From the NCBI RefSeq assembly GCF_016097555.1, contig NC_054706.1:25932736-25996735 (forward strand): DNA of 64,000 bases. The letters run 5' to 3'. Every line of letters starts with the position of its first letter. Positions within the stretch are counted from its first letter, which is position 1. This DNA comes from Gigantopelta aegis (lineage: Eukaryota; Mollusca; Gastropoda; Neomphalida; Peltospiridae). A program made the translations under genes and the position numbers. Positions 23,111 to 34,199 of the stretch are shown one piece after another. The notes beneath the pieces were generated by a model. That model saw only the letters and a program-made list of their open reading frames with translations, was not told the DNA's origin and did no database searches.

Positions 23111-23645
23111 GTCTAAACGTCTGAGAGATATTTCACTGCACTGCTTTGTCCGACTCCAAACTAGTGATGTTTTCTGTACACTTCGATGGAGTTGACTTCT
23201 AAGCCCTAAATCTAAACCTCTAAGAGATATTTCTATTTCACTGCACTGCCATGTCAAGAGTCCAGACTAATGTGTTATTTTCTGTACACTTCGATGGAGG
23301 CGACTCCTAAGTCTAAACCTCTAAGAGATATTTGTATTTCACTGCACTGCTGTGTCAGACTCAAGACTAGTGATGTTTCCTGTACACTTCGATTGGGTAT
23401 ACTCCTAAGTCTATACCTCTAAGAGATATAAAGTGTATTTCACTGCACTGCTATGTCAAGAGTCCATACTTGTGATGTGTTCTGTACACGTTGATGGAGT
23501 CGACTCCTATGTCTCTACCTCTAAGAGATACTTGTAATTCACTGCACCACTGTGTCTGACACCAGACTATATTTGTTTCTGTACCCTTCAATGGATCAAC
23601 TCTTAAATGTAAATCTCTAAGAAATATTTGTATTTCCCTGTTCAT
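23050..23645 (+). repeat. Tandem repeats of the exon 8 end and early 3' UTR, about six units
   Basis: Units of roughly 95-110 bp repeat the blocks AGACTCCAGACTAATG, TTCTGTACACTTCG, the region of the stop codon (GACTCCTAAGTC) and CTCTAAGAGATATTTG, then CACTGCACTGCTGTGTC. The first unit is the real terminal exon; later units drift progressively. Probably all in the 3' UTR. Confidence 0.9.
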
Positions 23646-23699
23646 CGCGGGATCCTCATTTAGTAGCAAGAGGAGCCCGTGGTCATGTTTGTCTGGGAC

Positions 23700-24840
23700 T
23701 TGAACAATCATAAATGGTGCAGTTAATCCTTTTGATTATAGAATACCAAATATCAGCATGAACGAAATCTGGATTTTTTATATATATATTTTTTTTTTGG
23801 GGGGGGGGGGGGCACAACATCTACTTTGGGATCACAGCCTCAAGTGTGGTGGTGGTGGTGGCACAAGCCATATTTTTGTACCTTTATTTATATAGAGTAG
23901 GACATAAAAACGTACAGTCTCGTCCTCGAGTGGGGTGTCACAGGCCCTCCTGGTCCCTCGGTTCCTACGGGCCTGATACAGTAATCTTACCATACAACAT
24001 GCCACTGTTATTCCATTGATACTATATCTTATTGTTTTAATATACTAATATTATCCTATGAACATGTCGCTATGCCATGTTATCTAGTTTACACGTCACA
24101 TCCCATACTATACCGGACTGATACAAATAGCACCATACATATATACTAACGGAAAACATTCCAGTGCATATATTGTTATTTGTTAACAGTAATGAATTTG
24201 AATATCGCCATTTTGACTGTCATGTGATCACTGCTAGCTTGAAATGGCCAGTTGTCGCCTCGTGCGACGTAAAAAAAACCCCAAACGCTTTGCAAACATA
24301 CAATTTAAATCACATGCGACAAAGTTGTGAAGGACCGGATCCATGAATTTCTTTCTTGCGTGTGGTAGGGTGTGTGGTGGTGGTGGAGAACTAAGAAAAC
24401 AAAAAACAAACAGGGCACATAGCCTCGACAATGAAGAATTAAAAAAAAACCCACACCTACAAAACGAAGCACTTTAATATATTTAGGTGGGACATGTCCC
24501 CTCAAAGCTGTGCATATGTAACTCGAGACCACGCAGTGACGTAAAATCAATGTCTCACAGCAGATGACCCACTAAAGGCGGATTCGCATGGATTCCTCTT
24601 TATCAAATACAAGCGTCAACAAGCTTCTCCTTTCCGTATTAAACCGCCTCTACAAAGGTGCACCAAGGACTGCGTCCTCCTAGATACAGTAAACAGTTTT
24701 GAAAGCTATTTTGCAAACATTTTCAGCTGTTAGTGTTTGTTAACAATAAATATTGTTAATTTATTTTTTGATTCATATCTACATAGCTTTAATTCATTAA
24801 ATGAATAAATTTAGAATTTTTTTTGCGGAGGAGGGATCTT
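23700..24840. other. Intergenic, no gene seen
   Basis: Includes T/G homopolymers at 23786-23812. About 23880-23990 is a dispersed repeat (CTTTATTTATATAGAGTAGG, CCTCGAGTGGGGTGTCA, TACGGGCCTGA) with a second copy at 26535-26640. It may contain the NWD-like gene's polyadenylation site, which I could not locate. Confidence 0.5.
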
Positions 24841-24948
24841 TATGCCATTTAATAGGTCAACCACCGTGCGACCTTGACTTTGTCCATTACGTCGATATGC
24901 CAATATGCCGAGGGTAAGATAAATGTCTTTTTTTTGTAATAATTGTTT

Positions 24949-25060
24949 ATACACACACACACACACACACACATATATACACATATACATATACATATAC
25001 ATATATACACATATACATATACATATACATATATACACATATACATGTACATGTATATAA
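24949..25060. repeat. (CA)n and (TATACA)n microsatellite
   Basis: An ACAC run passes into ACATATACATATAC repeats. The Tyr/Ile/Cys-rich open frames across it are artefacts. Confidence 0.95.
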
Positions 25061-25974
25061 TGAGAATATATCTGTATTCTTATTGGTCTAAAACCAGTCA
25101 CATGACCGTCCGTAAATGGTGGTATTCCCCCTGAGACGGTCTCACCGGTCCATCAAAAGTGATATTGCCCTGGGAGATTTAACCAATGAAAATGAAGATG
25201 AGACAAAATTCTATCCAATTAATGAGTAGGTAACGTAATGCAACGTTATTATTGACGTCACGGTCAATAATTGAATGTACGAGTCTTATGGATGACATTA
25301 TGTAATAAAACAATTGTTGACCGCATTTCGGGCAATATCATGTTTTATGGACCGAAGAAATATATACTTGTGAAAAAAAGTTCCTGTGCATCAAATAAAA
25401 TAGTCTCAAACGAACTGTAAAGTTTGTAAACGGTTGAAATTTGTGCAAATCATCCCGTAATATTTACCAACCTTGTATTCAAAAACGTTAAATATATACC
25501 TTGTTCAAAACATGCACAGAAACCTTTTTCCGTAAGTATAATGTTGTTTAATTTAAATGTATTTTTTATATCGATTATACACATTGCTTTTGTAAAATAT
25601 ATATAGTTTACAACAGTAAATCTCAGGGAAAATTACTATTGTCTGTTTTGTCTTATAATGGTGCACATTAAATAAATGATTTTTAAAAAATTATACCTGA
25701 TTTGAAGTTATAACTACTTAATAAAATAAACACCGGAACTGAGTATGGACCAGGCAGATGAATTTCTGACAATGAAATGTTATAAAATTCTCCCCTGAAC
25801 AAAAACATACAAACAAACAATATTAGTGACTGTATATTAAATGTGATTCTGATCTTCCTAGTGTTTTCACCAGACTAAAATTCATTTAATTTCCTAATAT
25901 ATCTTATTTTTGTCGTACGTACAGAATTATTTGGAGACCAAATCCAGTTTGGGCTACTCACAAACAAAAGTTAA

Positions 25975-26440
25975 AAAGTTGTTTTTGTTTAACTACACCA
26001 CTAGAGCACATTGATTAATTAACCATCGGCTAATGGATGTCAAACATTTGGACTCGTAGTCATCAAAGGAAACCCGCTACATGTTTCTTAATGCAGCAGG
26101 GGATCTTTTATAAGCATTTTTCCACAGACAGGAATGCACATACCACGGCCCAGTTGTGGTGTACTGGTTGGAACAATTTTGTTTTGTTTAAAGACACCAC
26201 TAGAGCACATTGGTGTATCATCGGCTATTGGATGTCAAACATTTAATAATTCTGACACGTAGGCATCATAGGAAACATGCTACATTTTTCCTAATACAGC
26301 AAGGGATCTTTTATATGCACCATCCCACTGGCTGAAACAAGAAAAAACCCAAATCAGTTTAATGGATCCACCGAGGAGGTTCGATCCTGTGACGAAAGCA
26401 CCCCAAGCGAGCACTCAACCGACTGAATTAAATCCTGCCC
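25975..26440 (-). mobile_element. Two adjacent reverse SINE copies (tail type B)
   Basis: Tail starts at 25988 (AACTACACCACTAGAGCACA) and again at 26185 (TTTAAAGACACCACTAGAGC). The first copy is cut short near GTGTACTGGTTGGAAC (26160) where the second begins. The second runs to the reverse head near 26440. Confidence 0.75.
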
Positions 26441-26787
26441 CACTTACAAACTTTATGACAACAGACACTAATCTGATATTCTGAACAAGAAGCTGCCTTT
26501 AGTTTATGATTTTAGTTTTTACAAACATGCCTGTAATCTTTATTTATATAGAACAGGAAAAAAATCCCATAAATGTTTGTCCTCGAGTGGGTGAATAATC
26601 CCTTGCCCAAATCTGGCACCCGGTTCTTACGGGCCTGACAAAATGTTATTAGCCAGAAACATCTTACAAGGCAGCAAATCCAGAACATTCTCTTTAATTA
26701 TTTCAGCTGAAAATTATATTGGCGTTTCTTTTAGTGTTCAGTGTAAGTTCAGATGGACTCGCTATACTCGTATCGAAAAAAACGAAA

Positions 26788-26962
26788 GAAATGTTTTATT
26801 TAACGATGTACTCAACACTTTTTATTTACGGTTATATTGCGTCAGACATATGGTTAAGGACCACACAGATATTGAGCGAGGAAACCCGCTGTCGCCACTT
26901 CATGGGCTACTCTTTTTCGATTAGCAGCAAGGGATCTTTTATATGCACCATCCCACAGACAG
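26788..26962 (-). mobile_element. SINE fragment (tail type A)
   Basis: The reverse tail ATGTTTTATTTAACGATG and GACATATGGTTAAGGACCAC run through to the body CACCATCCCACAGACAG; the tRNA head is missing. Confidence 0.8.
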
Positions 26963-27174
26963 GTTCAGGTCAGATCAGGTCATAGGGCTTTACGTGCACA
27001 TTCAGAGCAAGCTGTTATAGTGCACGCCTGTCCAGGACAGGAAAGGTGGGGGTGGGAGGGACCGCCTGCATTGGCAAGTGAGCACCAGCAGCCTGAGGGG
27101 GGGGGGGGGGGGTGGTAATGGTGATATGGAATTTTTAATGGAGCAAGAATTATGCCAAAAGAGAAAAGGTGCGC

Positions 27175-27212
27175 TACTAGTGGACAGGTGAACACTAGCG
27201 GACCCTACAGCG
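27175..27212. repeat. Extra arm forming a large hairpin with the next element
   Basis: CTAGTGGACAGGTGAACACT and AGCGGACCCTACAG mirror the left end of the CACTG element that follows, giving a near-perfect hairpin with arms of about 35 bp and a loop of about 11 bp. It looks like the right end of a second, adjoining copy. Confidence 0.75.
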
Positions 27213-28714
27213 CACTGTAGGCTGTAGGGTCCGCTAGTGTTCACCTGTGCACTAGTGTAACAATGAACACTAGCGGTTGCAATGTTGACCGCTAGTGTAA
27301 TAATTTAAAATGTTACAGTAACAGTCAACACGGTCGACTAATTTTACTACATCGACCGTTAGTGTAACAACGCCAACGATTAGAACAGCAATTAATTAAT
27401 TTAATTATTCAATATTGTTCAAAATATTGTTGTATTGCTGAAATATTAATGTATGTTGAATTATTAAAATTGAATGTTATGTTTTTGAAGTTCATACGCT
27501 GATGAACATCAAAACCGTTTTACCCACATAACATCAACAATATACCATTCAATTCTTAAATAATACCTGTACATTTCTGAAATGTACTTATTTACTCAGA
27601 TATATTTTAATATTATCTGAATCAAAAGAAAGTTTTGTTGCTGTTTATTCAGCAGCTAATAGGTGTCAAATATAGCGTATTTTTGCGACATTAGAAGAAA
27701 CCATTGCCGCCATAATATAGTCTATTCGTTTTTTAATAGTACCAAGGGTCTGTTACGTGTGTTTTCCCTTAGATAGGACAGCGCATACCACTTGCCAGTT
27801 GCAGATATACAAAAGAATACGCACATTTGTTAGAACTAAAATTCATATAGTATGTGAATAAATTAAAACAGTGTTACCATGCCATCTTTAAATGTCAAGG
27901 CTGTTATAGTCCGGTGCACTGTGTCTATATTATTACTTTCGTACAGAATTTTTGGGGATTTGCCTTATATGTTTGACACTACAACAGCCTCTGGAAAAAC
28001 AGTACGCTGGGGTGTCCTTTTCACAAATATTCTAATATTCTAATATCTTCTATCTTCAAGGACCATAATTCTGTCATGAAACTCAAACTGTGTCTGTAAC
28101 TCCACATGATATATACAAACTTCCAGCTCAATATCTTGACGCATTGCAAAGAAAAGTCTAGGAAAAGGCTAACGGACAGACTGACAGATGTTGGAGACAA
28201 AACCTATAGTCCCCTCCGGTTAGGCTGGTAGAGGACTACTAAACACCCTTGAAATAGTAAAGTTTGTTTTATTTAAAGACACCACTAGAGCACATTGATT
28301 TTTATCTTATCATCGGCTATTGACTAAAACACCCTTAAATTCTCTCTTGTACAACAATAGGTTTTGATAATGAATTTGTTTTTTTATTATTTGTTGCTGT
28401 ACGATATTGAATACGATGTGATGTTTCTTTTGCATTTCAATGATATAAATTGACTAAATCAAAATAATGTCCAACATCAAAACCAATTATGTGAACACTA
28501 ACGGTCGACATTGTACATAGTTAACCGTTAATGTTCACGTTGTTACACTAGCGGTCAACATTGCAACCGCTAGTGTTAACGTCAATTTTGTGAACACTAA
28601 CGGTTGCATTGTCGACCGTTAGTGTTCATATTGTTACACTAGCGGTCAACATTGCAACCAATAGTGTTCATTATTACACTAGTGGACAGGTCAACACTAG
28701 CGGACCCTACAGTG
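27213..28714. mobile_element. CACTG-ended DNA transposon with subterminal iterons, non-autonomous
   Basis: The left end CACTGTAGG...GTAGGGTCCGCTAGTGTTC matches the reverse complement of the right end (AACACTAGCGGACCCTACAG then TG). CG occurs at both borders. Within about 150-220 bp of each end the motif AACACTAGCGGTCAACATTG (with variants such as AACACTAACGG) recurs many times in both orientations. CACTR ends plus short subterminal iterons are typical of the CACTA/Mirage/Chapaev group. No transposase frame is present; the middle is AT-rich and includes SINE debris at 27640-27825 and 28262-28325. Confidence 0.7.
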
Positions 28715-28959
28715 CGAAAGTTTGATTGAGGAATTTGGGCGCAATTTTGAACGGTCGGTCAGAAAGAAAGTTCCGGAGCTAATATAGGTTTTGACATCAG
28801 TGAATCGAGAGTAGCTTGTTAATTAGACCTCTATGATACTGTCACAAACAGGGTAGTACAACGGCCTTTATGTACCAGTCGTGGTGCACTGGCTGGAGCG
28901 AGAAATAGATACTCGTATCAGTTACTTTTCCCTGGCTTCCTTTTTAGGCCACCTGTAAA

Positions 28960-29640
28960 CTATTCTGGGTAAGGTATGACACCTGTCTACATATATGCAG
29001 GCCCGTACGCGGAATGTAATTCTCAATGTTTTACCAGTACACAATTTAAGTTTTTGGAGAACTTTATGTCAAATAAAAACCGAAAAGAGAAAGAAAGATA
29101 TAAAAAAAGAAAAAGAAAAGACAACCCCCCCCCCCCAAAAAAAAAAAAACCCAACAAAAAACAAAAAAACCCACACCAAAAGATGAAGTAAGGGCGCGAC
29201 ACAGAAAGTAGTTAATCGGGAAACCGGAGTTAGCCAGGGCCTGGTGAGTTAAAAATACCTCAACTGACCCTATGGTTGATTGATTGATTGATTAAAGGGT
29301 TAACGTGTGTATATACCACGAAGGTTTCACACACGCCTGTCATGGGCTTAATCTCTGACATTCGCCAGTGACTAAGTCTAGGACAAGGGGGGGGGGGGTG
29401 AGTTTGAAGTGGACGGAATTTGGAATACAAGTATTTAGTAGGGTCCAGCGACTGCGCGGACCGACTAGAAAGCACTAAGTAGACACCGAGTATGGGCCAT
29501 GCTCTGATTGGCTGAATTTCGATTCCTTCGGTTCTACCTGTAAAAAACTAAGTCTACGGAGAATAAGTGCACCTAAAATCATGTCCGGACTAAGAATTTA
29601 AACCCAAAAATAAGTTTCACTGCTCGGTCGAAACGGTTTT
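28960..29640. other. Low-complexity and dispersed repeat sequence
   Basis: A-rich/C-rich purine stretch at 29080-29185, then a dispersed repeat (29290-29640) with ATATACCACGAAGGTTTCAC, a G homopolymer at 29388-29398 and GTGGACGGAATTTGGAATA. Relatives lie at 50470-50620, 48270-48500 and 63205-63400. Confidence 0.6.
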
Positions 29641-29800
29641 AAGGTGATTTGAGCAATTGAACGGGCGTCAAAGTAAAATGCGTTGGACTATTTATAAAAA
29701 AATAAACATAGGAATTTTGAAGCTCGGCCAAGAAGTTTTAAAGTCCAACTAAGCCCAAAAAGGAGGTTACCTGTCATAGTTAAGGTTGGCGCAGCAGGAC

Positions 29801-30646
29801 TCATGGCGAGTTGATGGACTGTTCAGGCTTGAAGTTGGGGAGTCCTTCAGTCAAGGCCTGGATGTTGCGGCCGATGGCTCCTGGGTAGATGTCCCTTAGT
29901 ACCATCTTTAAGATGCGATGGATGGTCCCGTTGGACATCGTTGGCATCAGGAGTCCCTGCCTGTACAGTCCGTCCTGCTGGGCTGTCACGTACAGTTTGT
30001 CCGAGTTTGGGGCACCTTGCAGCTGGTACTTCCCTTGTCCGGTTGGAAGTTGGCGCCAGTGGTTGTCCATCCAAGGTCCCTTTAGGTGTTTGTTATCGGC
30101 GAAGTCACCGATAACAGCCCCTCTATACTTCGCCGAGAGTTTGTCGCAGACGAGAATCCAGTCGGGGTCGTCGGACGTCTGCGGTACGGTGGCCGATGAC
30201 ATCTTCCTGCTCTTGGATTCTCGCTGGACCGCCGCTGTATCTACAACAACTGCCGGAGGTGGTGGTGGGCTTGCCGGTGGGTCATGGATGACCACGTGAC
30301 CCGTGTCCATTGTTGTAGGTTCCTCAACAGGACGGACCGCCGCTATCAGTGGAGCTGACAGCTTTGGTCCCCCCCTGGGTGGTTCCTGGCGAATGCTTCG
30401 GCCGAGCTGGTGATTTAGGTTGAGCAGAATGAACCGCCCCGGTGGTTTAGCCACCGGGTTTGGATCACCCTGCGCCGCTCCTAACCTCGTCCTCTTCGGA
30501 ACAGGTGGGACCGCCCCTGGCGGTTGAGCCGCCAAGTTAGGTCCCCCCTGTGAAGTCTTGGGTCGCCTCCTCCGTCTTCTGCTGGGTGCGCGGGTCTTCC
30601 TGTCACTACCGTAGATAAGCGTGACGGTCGCCGAACACAACTTCAT
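29801..30646 (-). CDS. Unassigned 281-residue GC-rich ORF
   Basis: Intact frame from ATG (30646) to stop (29801), in markedly more GC- and CpG-rich DNA than its surroundings. It encodes a basic N-terminus (PSRRRRRRPK), a Pro/Gly-rich middle with a recurring GGPNLAAQPPG / GDPNPVAKPPG motif, a PPASPPPPP stretch, then a more ordered C-terminal third (WILVCDKLSAKYRGAVIGDF, GKYQLQGAPNSDKLYVTAQQ). No membrane segment or signal peptide. I do not recognise the family. The Pro-rich, basic layout could fit a gag-like or ORF1 protein of a retroelement, or a captured viral gene; the TE-rich context favours that, but no partner enzyme is adjacent. It could also be one exon of a host gene. Confidence 0.5.
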   Translation of the reverse strand: MKLCSATVTLIYGSDRKTRAPSRRRRRRPKTSQGGPNLAAQPPGAVPPVPKRTRLGAAQGDPNPVAKPPGRFILLNLNHQLGRSIRQEPPRGGPKLSAPLIAAVRPVEEPTTMDTGHVVIHDPPASPPPPPAVVVDTAAVQRESKSRKMSSATVPQTSDDPDWILVCDKLSAKYRGAVIGDFADNKHLKGPWMDNHWRQLPTGQGKYQLQGAPNSDKLYVTAQQDGLYRQGLLMPTMSNGTIHRILKMVLRDIYPGAIGRNIQALTEGLPNFKPEQSINSP

Positions 30647-30797
30647 CGTACGAGAGTCAGTGCAGAAGTCCCTGACCCCATGGACTGATTCTTTATTTAG
30701 AAATTTGATCGTGAGATCTCGTGGGCGAATTTGAGCTGCCAGACAAGTGCACTAATAATCACTGGACCGTACGAGTACAGACAGGGTAGATTCTACC

Positions 30798-31050
30798 GGC
30801 CTCGGTGGTCTCGTGGTTTAGCCATCGGGCATAAGGCTGGTAGGTGCAGGATTCGCAGCCCGATACCGGTTCCCACCCAAAGCGAGTTTTAACGACACCC
30901 TCTTCTCTCTCACTAACCACTAACAACTAACACACTGTCATTGACAGACGGCCCAGATAGCTGAAGTGTGTGTGTGTGTGTGTGTGTGCCCAGAACAGCG
31001 TGCTTGAACCTTAATTGGATATAAGCACCTTAATAAGTTGAAATGAAATA
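30798..31050 (+). mobile_element. SINE type C
   Basis: Head CGGTGGTCTCGTGGTTTAGC, B-box-like GGATTCGCAGCCC, body CTCTCTCACTAACCACTAAC with an internal (TG)n run, and end TAAGTTGAAATGAAATAAG. Confidence 0.85.
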
Positions 31051-31496
31051 AGAGTTGATTCTAGAACATTCTTTGCCGTGACTATTTTTGTGGTAGTCAG
31101 GGGCGGATGCAGGCTGGGTTTTTTTCGGGGAAGAGGTGCAGTTTGAAAAAGAGCACACACAATATTTCAAGATGCATTGTAATGTTACCTAGGAAAATCC
31201 AGTCCACCAAAATATTGCATGTCATTAAAAACTACAAGAAGTGGTGGGCACCCCAGCACCCATTGCGTTATTTCAAGTAATTGTTTTTCATGATGCCTTA
31301 AAGGGCAAATTTCAAAACAGCATAATGATCAAACACATTGTTTTCTTGTGAAAGAAAAAAGAAGAAAAATCACATCCAAATAATTATGTTTACTACTATT
31401 TTATAAGATAGAACTGATTGCAATTTTAATCATTCAATCAGTCACTTTATTTTCAAAACTGTAATCGAAATAAGCCTTTGTCTGAAACATATAACA

Positions 31497-31720
31497 TAGT
31501 GGTATATCAAAGGCCGTGGTACGTGCTATCTGTTGGATTGTGCATATTAAAGATCCCTTGCTGCTAATCGAAAAGAGTAGTCCATGAAGTGGCGACAGCG
31601 GGTTTCCTTTCTCAATGTATGTGCGATCCTTAGCCATATGTCCGACGCCATATAACAACCGTACATTTAAAAAAATGTGATGAGTGCGTCGTTAAATAAA
31701 AACATTTCCTTCCTTCCTTC
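31497..31720 (+). mobile_element. SINE, 5'-truncated (tail type A)
   Basis: Starts in the body (AGTGGTATATCAAAGGCCGT) and ends in GTCGTTAAATAAAAAC with CTTCC repeats. Confidence 0.8.
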
Positions 31721-31833
31721 TTTATTGACTTAATTATGCAAAGATTATGTATGAGATCGATTGGTTTGTACATATTACAAAGTTATAAATGAACACAGCC
31801 AAATATAGCACAGATTTAATAATGTACCTTTAA

Positions 31834-32204
31834 CGGGACAGACGCTAGTTTCAACCCGTGAAATTTAACACTAAGTTTAGTTAATCTACAACCCTGTAAC
31901 ACATTTGGATAAAGTTACAACTGAGTAAAACACGAGTCTGTGACTTTGAAATGGTGAAATACCCTCTAAACATAGACAAAAACTCGACTCAATAACTGTT
32001 ACTTCTCAGACGCACGTGCGTTTTTAAAAACATGATAAATGCATTTTGTGATATTAAAAACACCAGGAATACCAAAAACACTTCGAATGTATGGAAATTG
32101 ATAATATAAACCATAAAATCTAAGTAAAGTATGATTTCAGTTATCAAAAAACGGCTATAATAGAAAAAAAATGCCTTAGTGTTTAAAAGCTAGGGTCTGT
32201 CCCT
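31834..32204. mobile_element. MITE with GGGACAGAC ends and TTAA borders
   Basis: The left end CGGGACAGACGCTAGTTTC is the near reverse complement of the right end (AAAGCTAGGGTCTGTCCCT); TTAA lies at both borders (31830-31833, 32205-32208). The piggyBac-like TTAA target suggests a 371 bp non-autonomous element. Confidence 0.8.
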
Positions 32205-33390
32205 TTAATGGGTGACTTGTGTACTTATGTTTATTATGTATGTTTATTATGTATGTTTATTATGTATGTTTATGTGGTGTAAGGTTTGACGTAAGACGCA
32301 AATAAATAGTCTATCTTTACACACTGAATCGCCCACACGACGATCTTGAATCTCGAATATAGGTGAGATGATTTTCTACACTAATGATGTATTATAATGC
32401 ACCAAGTTATAGTAGTGTTAGAAAGTATCTGCGTAGGCGCAGTATGTGTGCTGAGAGCGGGAGACTACGTATGTGCGTACGTGCGTATGTCTGTTTACGT
32501 GTGTTTATCTATGAGTGTGCATATGACCACCACCCCTTGGATGAAAAGTAGGTAATTATATTTCGAATCCTTTTTGTTGTTCATTGCTACATGGCAAGCG
32601 TCTATCAACTGCTAACATTCCTGCATACGCGCTTGAGCTCCCACACCCCCAGTTAAAAAACAAAATCGATGACACACTTGTAACAGAAAAATACCCCCAA
32701 CCTCCCCCAACCAAACCCACTCTAGAAACCCAAAACAACAACAAATAATAATAATTTGTGTGTGTGTGTACACGGTATTTGACCCCCACACCTTCAAAAC
32801 GTCTGCACTCGTAATCAAATTTCCACCACCACTCTCCCCACTAATGCGAGAAAAAGAAAAAAACAACAACAAACAAATAAAATAAAATAAAACAAAACAA
32901 AACAAAACAAAACAAACAACAACAAAACACCTTAACAACCACAAAAAACCCCCCACAATAATAATTACCCTACCGCAAAAACAAAAAGCAAGTCAAAAGA
33001 CCCCAAAACAGCCCTCCCTCCCCCCCCCAAAAACCCCCCCAATAAACCCCACCCCCAAAAAAAGAAAAAAAAAGAAAGAAAAGAAACAAAAAAGGAAGAA
33101 ACAAATTAAAACAACAGAACAACAAAAATAAAACATACAAAACGTATGTTCTACTAATGGCTATTGTACCGACCAAAACATTTTCGTCGAACAGAGAAAA
33201 TCCTGTATCGTCAACGTTGGTGTTCTGAATGAATAAAGTTCTATTCTGTTACCGGCGATTTTATGCGACTTGAAAGTTAATATCGTCTGTGTATACATAC
33301 CTCTTCAACTAAGTCTAGCCATCATAAACCGGTGTGAAAACAATTTAAACTATATAATATGTCTACTTTATTAGCCGTAAACATTCAGTT
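32205..33390. other. No gene; low-complexity A/C-rich tract
   Basis: Positions about 32640-33130 on the + strand are long A- and C-rich runs; the open frames across them are artefacts. Nothing codes convincingly. Confidence 0.5.
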
Positions 33391-33633
33391 CATAGATGTC
33401 ACACATATTTGTACATAATATTTCATGTACCAATACATATTTCATTAAAAGTGAAAAGAAAGTGAAAATATTCAATATAAAATATGACAATAATAAAAAT
33501 AACCAGTATAATAAAAAGTACAGCATATTTTGTCTTCTCATTTACTGCAAGATGGTTATAATTCAATTATATGCATACAAAAATACCGATTATTGGACGT
33601 CAAACATTTGGTAATTGTGACACGTAGTTTTAA

Positions 33634-33968
33634 GAAGAGAGGGTGTAGCTCAGTGGTACAGCGCTCGCCTGATGCGCAATCGATCTTTCCAGTCAGTGCT
33701 CCACAACTGGTTTAATAAAGGCCGTGGTATGTACTATCCTGTCTATGGGATGGTGCATATAAAATATCACTTGCTGCTAATCGAAAAGAGTAGCCCATGA
33801 CGGCGGTTTTCCTCTCTCAATATCTGTGTGGTCCTTAACCATATGTCCGACGCCATATAACCGTAAATAAAATGTGTTAAGTGCGTCGATAAATAAAATA
33901 TTTCTTTCTTTCCATATAACCGTAAATAAAATGTGTTGAGTGCGTCGTTAAATAAAACAGTTCTTTCC
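33634..33968 (+). mobile_element. SINE (tail type A) with duplicated tail
   Basis: Head GGGTGTAGCTCAGTGGTACA, a shortened B-box region, body GGATGGTGCATATAAAATAT, then two consecutive tails, each with CCATATAACCGTAAATAAAA and TAAATAAAA followed by CTTTC-type repeats. Confidence 0.8.
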
Positions 33969-33974
33969 TTCTTA

Positions 33975-34190
33975 AGAAGAAAACCACTACATTGTTCCCG
34001 CTAGCAATAAGGGATCTTTTATATTCACTTTCCCCACAGACAGAACTACACATACCATGGTCTTTGATGTGTGACATTATTTGGGATGGAGAAAAACCCA
34101 ATTAGATAAGGGATCCACCTAGGTGATTCGATCCTTCGCCCCAGGGATCTCAGGCCAGCGCTCTACCGACTGAGCTAGATTCCGTCTTTC
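33975..34190 (-). mobile_element. SINE, reverse, tail truncated
   Basis: Body AATAAGGGATCTTTTATATT and reverse head CTCTACCGACTGAGCTAGAT; back to back with the SINE ending at 33968. Confidence 0.75.
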
Positions 34191-34199
34191 GTGTCAAAA

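Noticed and set aside
32556..33176. - strand hydrophobic frames (Phe/Leu/Gly-rich)
   Set aside because: They derive from A/C-rich low-complexity sequence; no domain, start context or splice logic.
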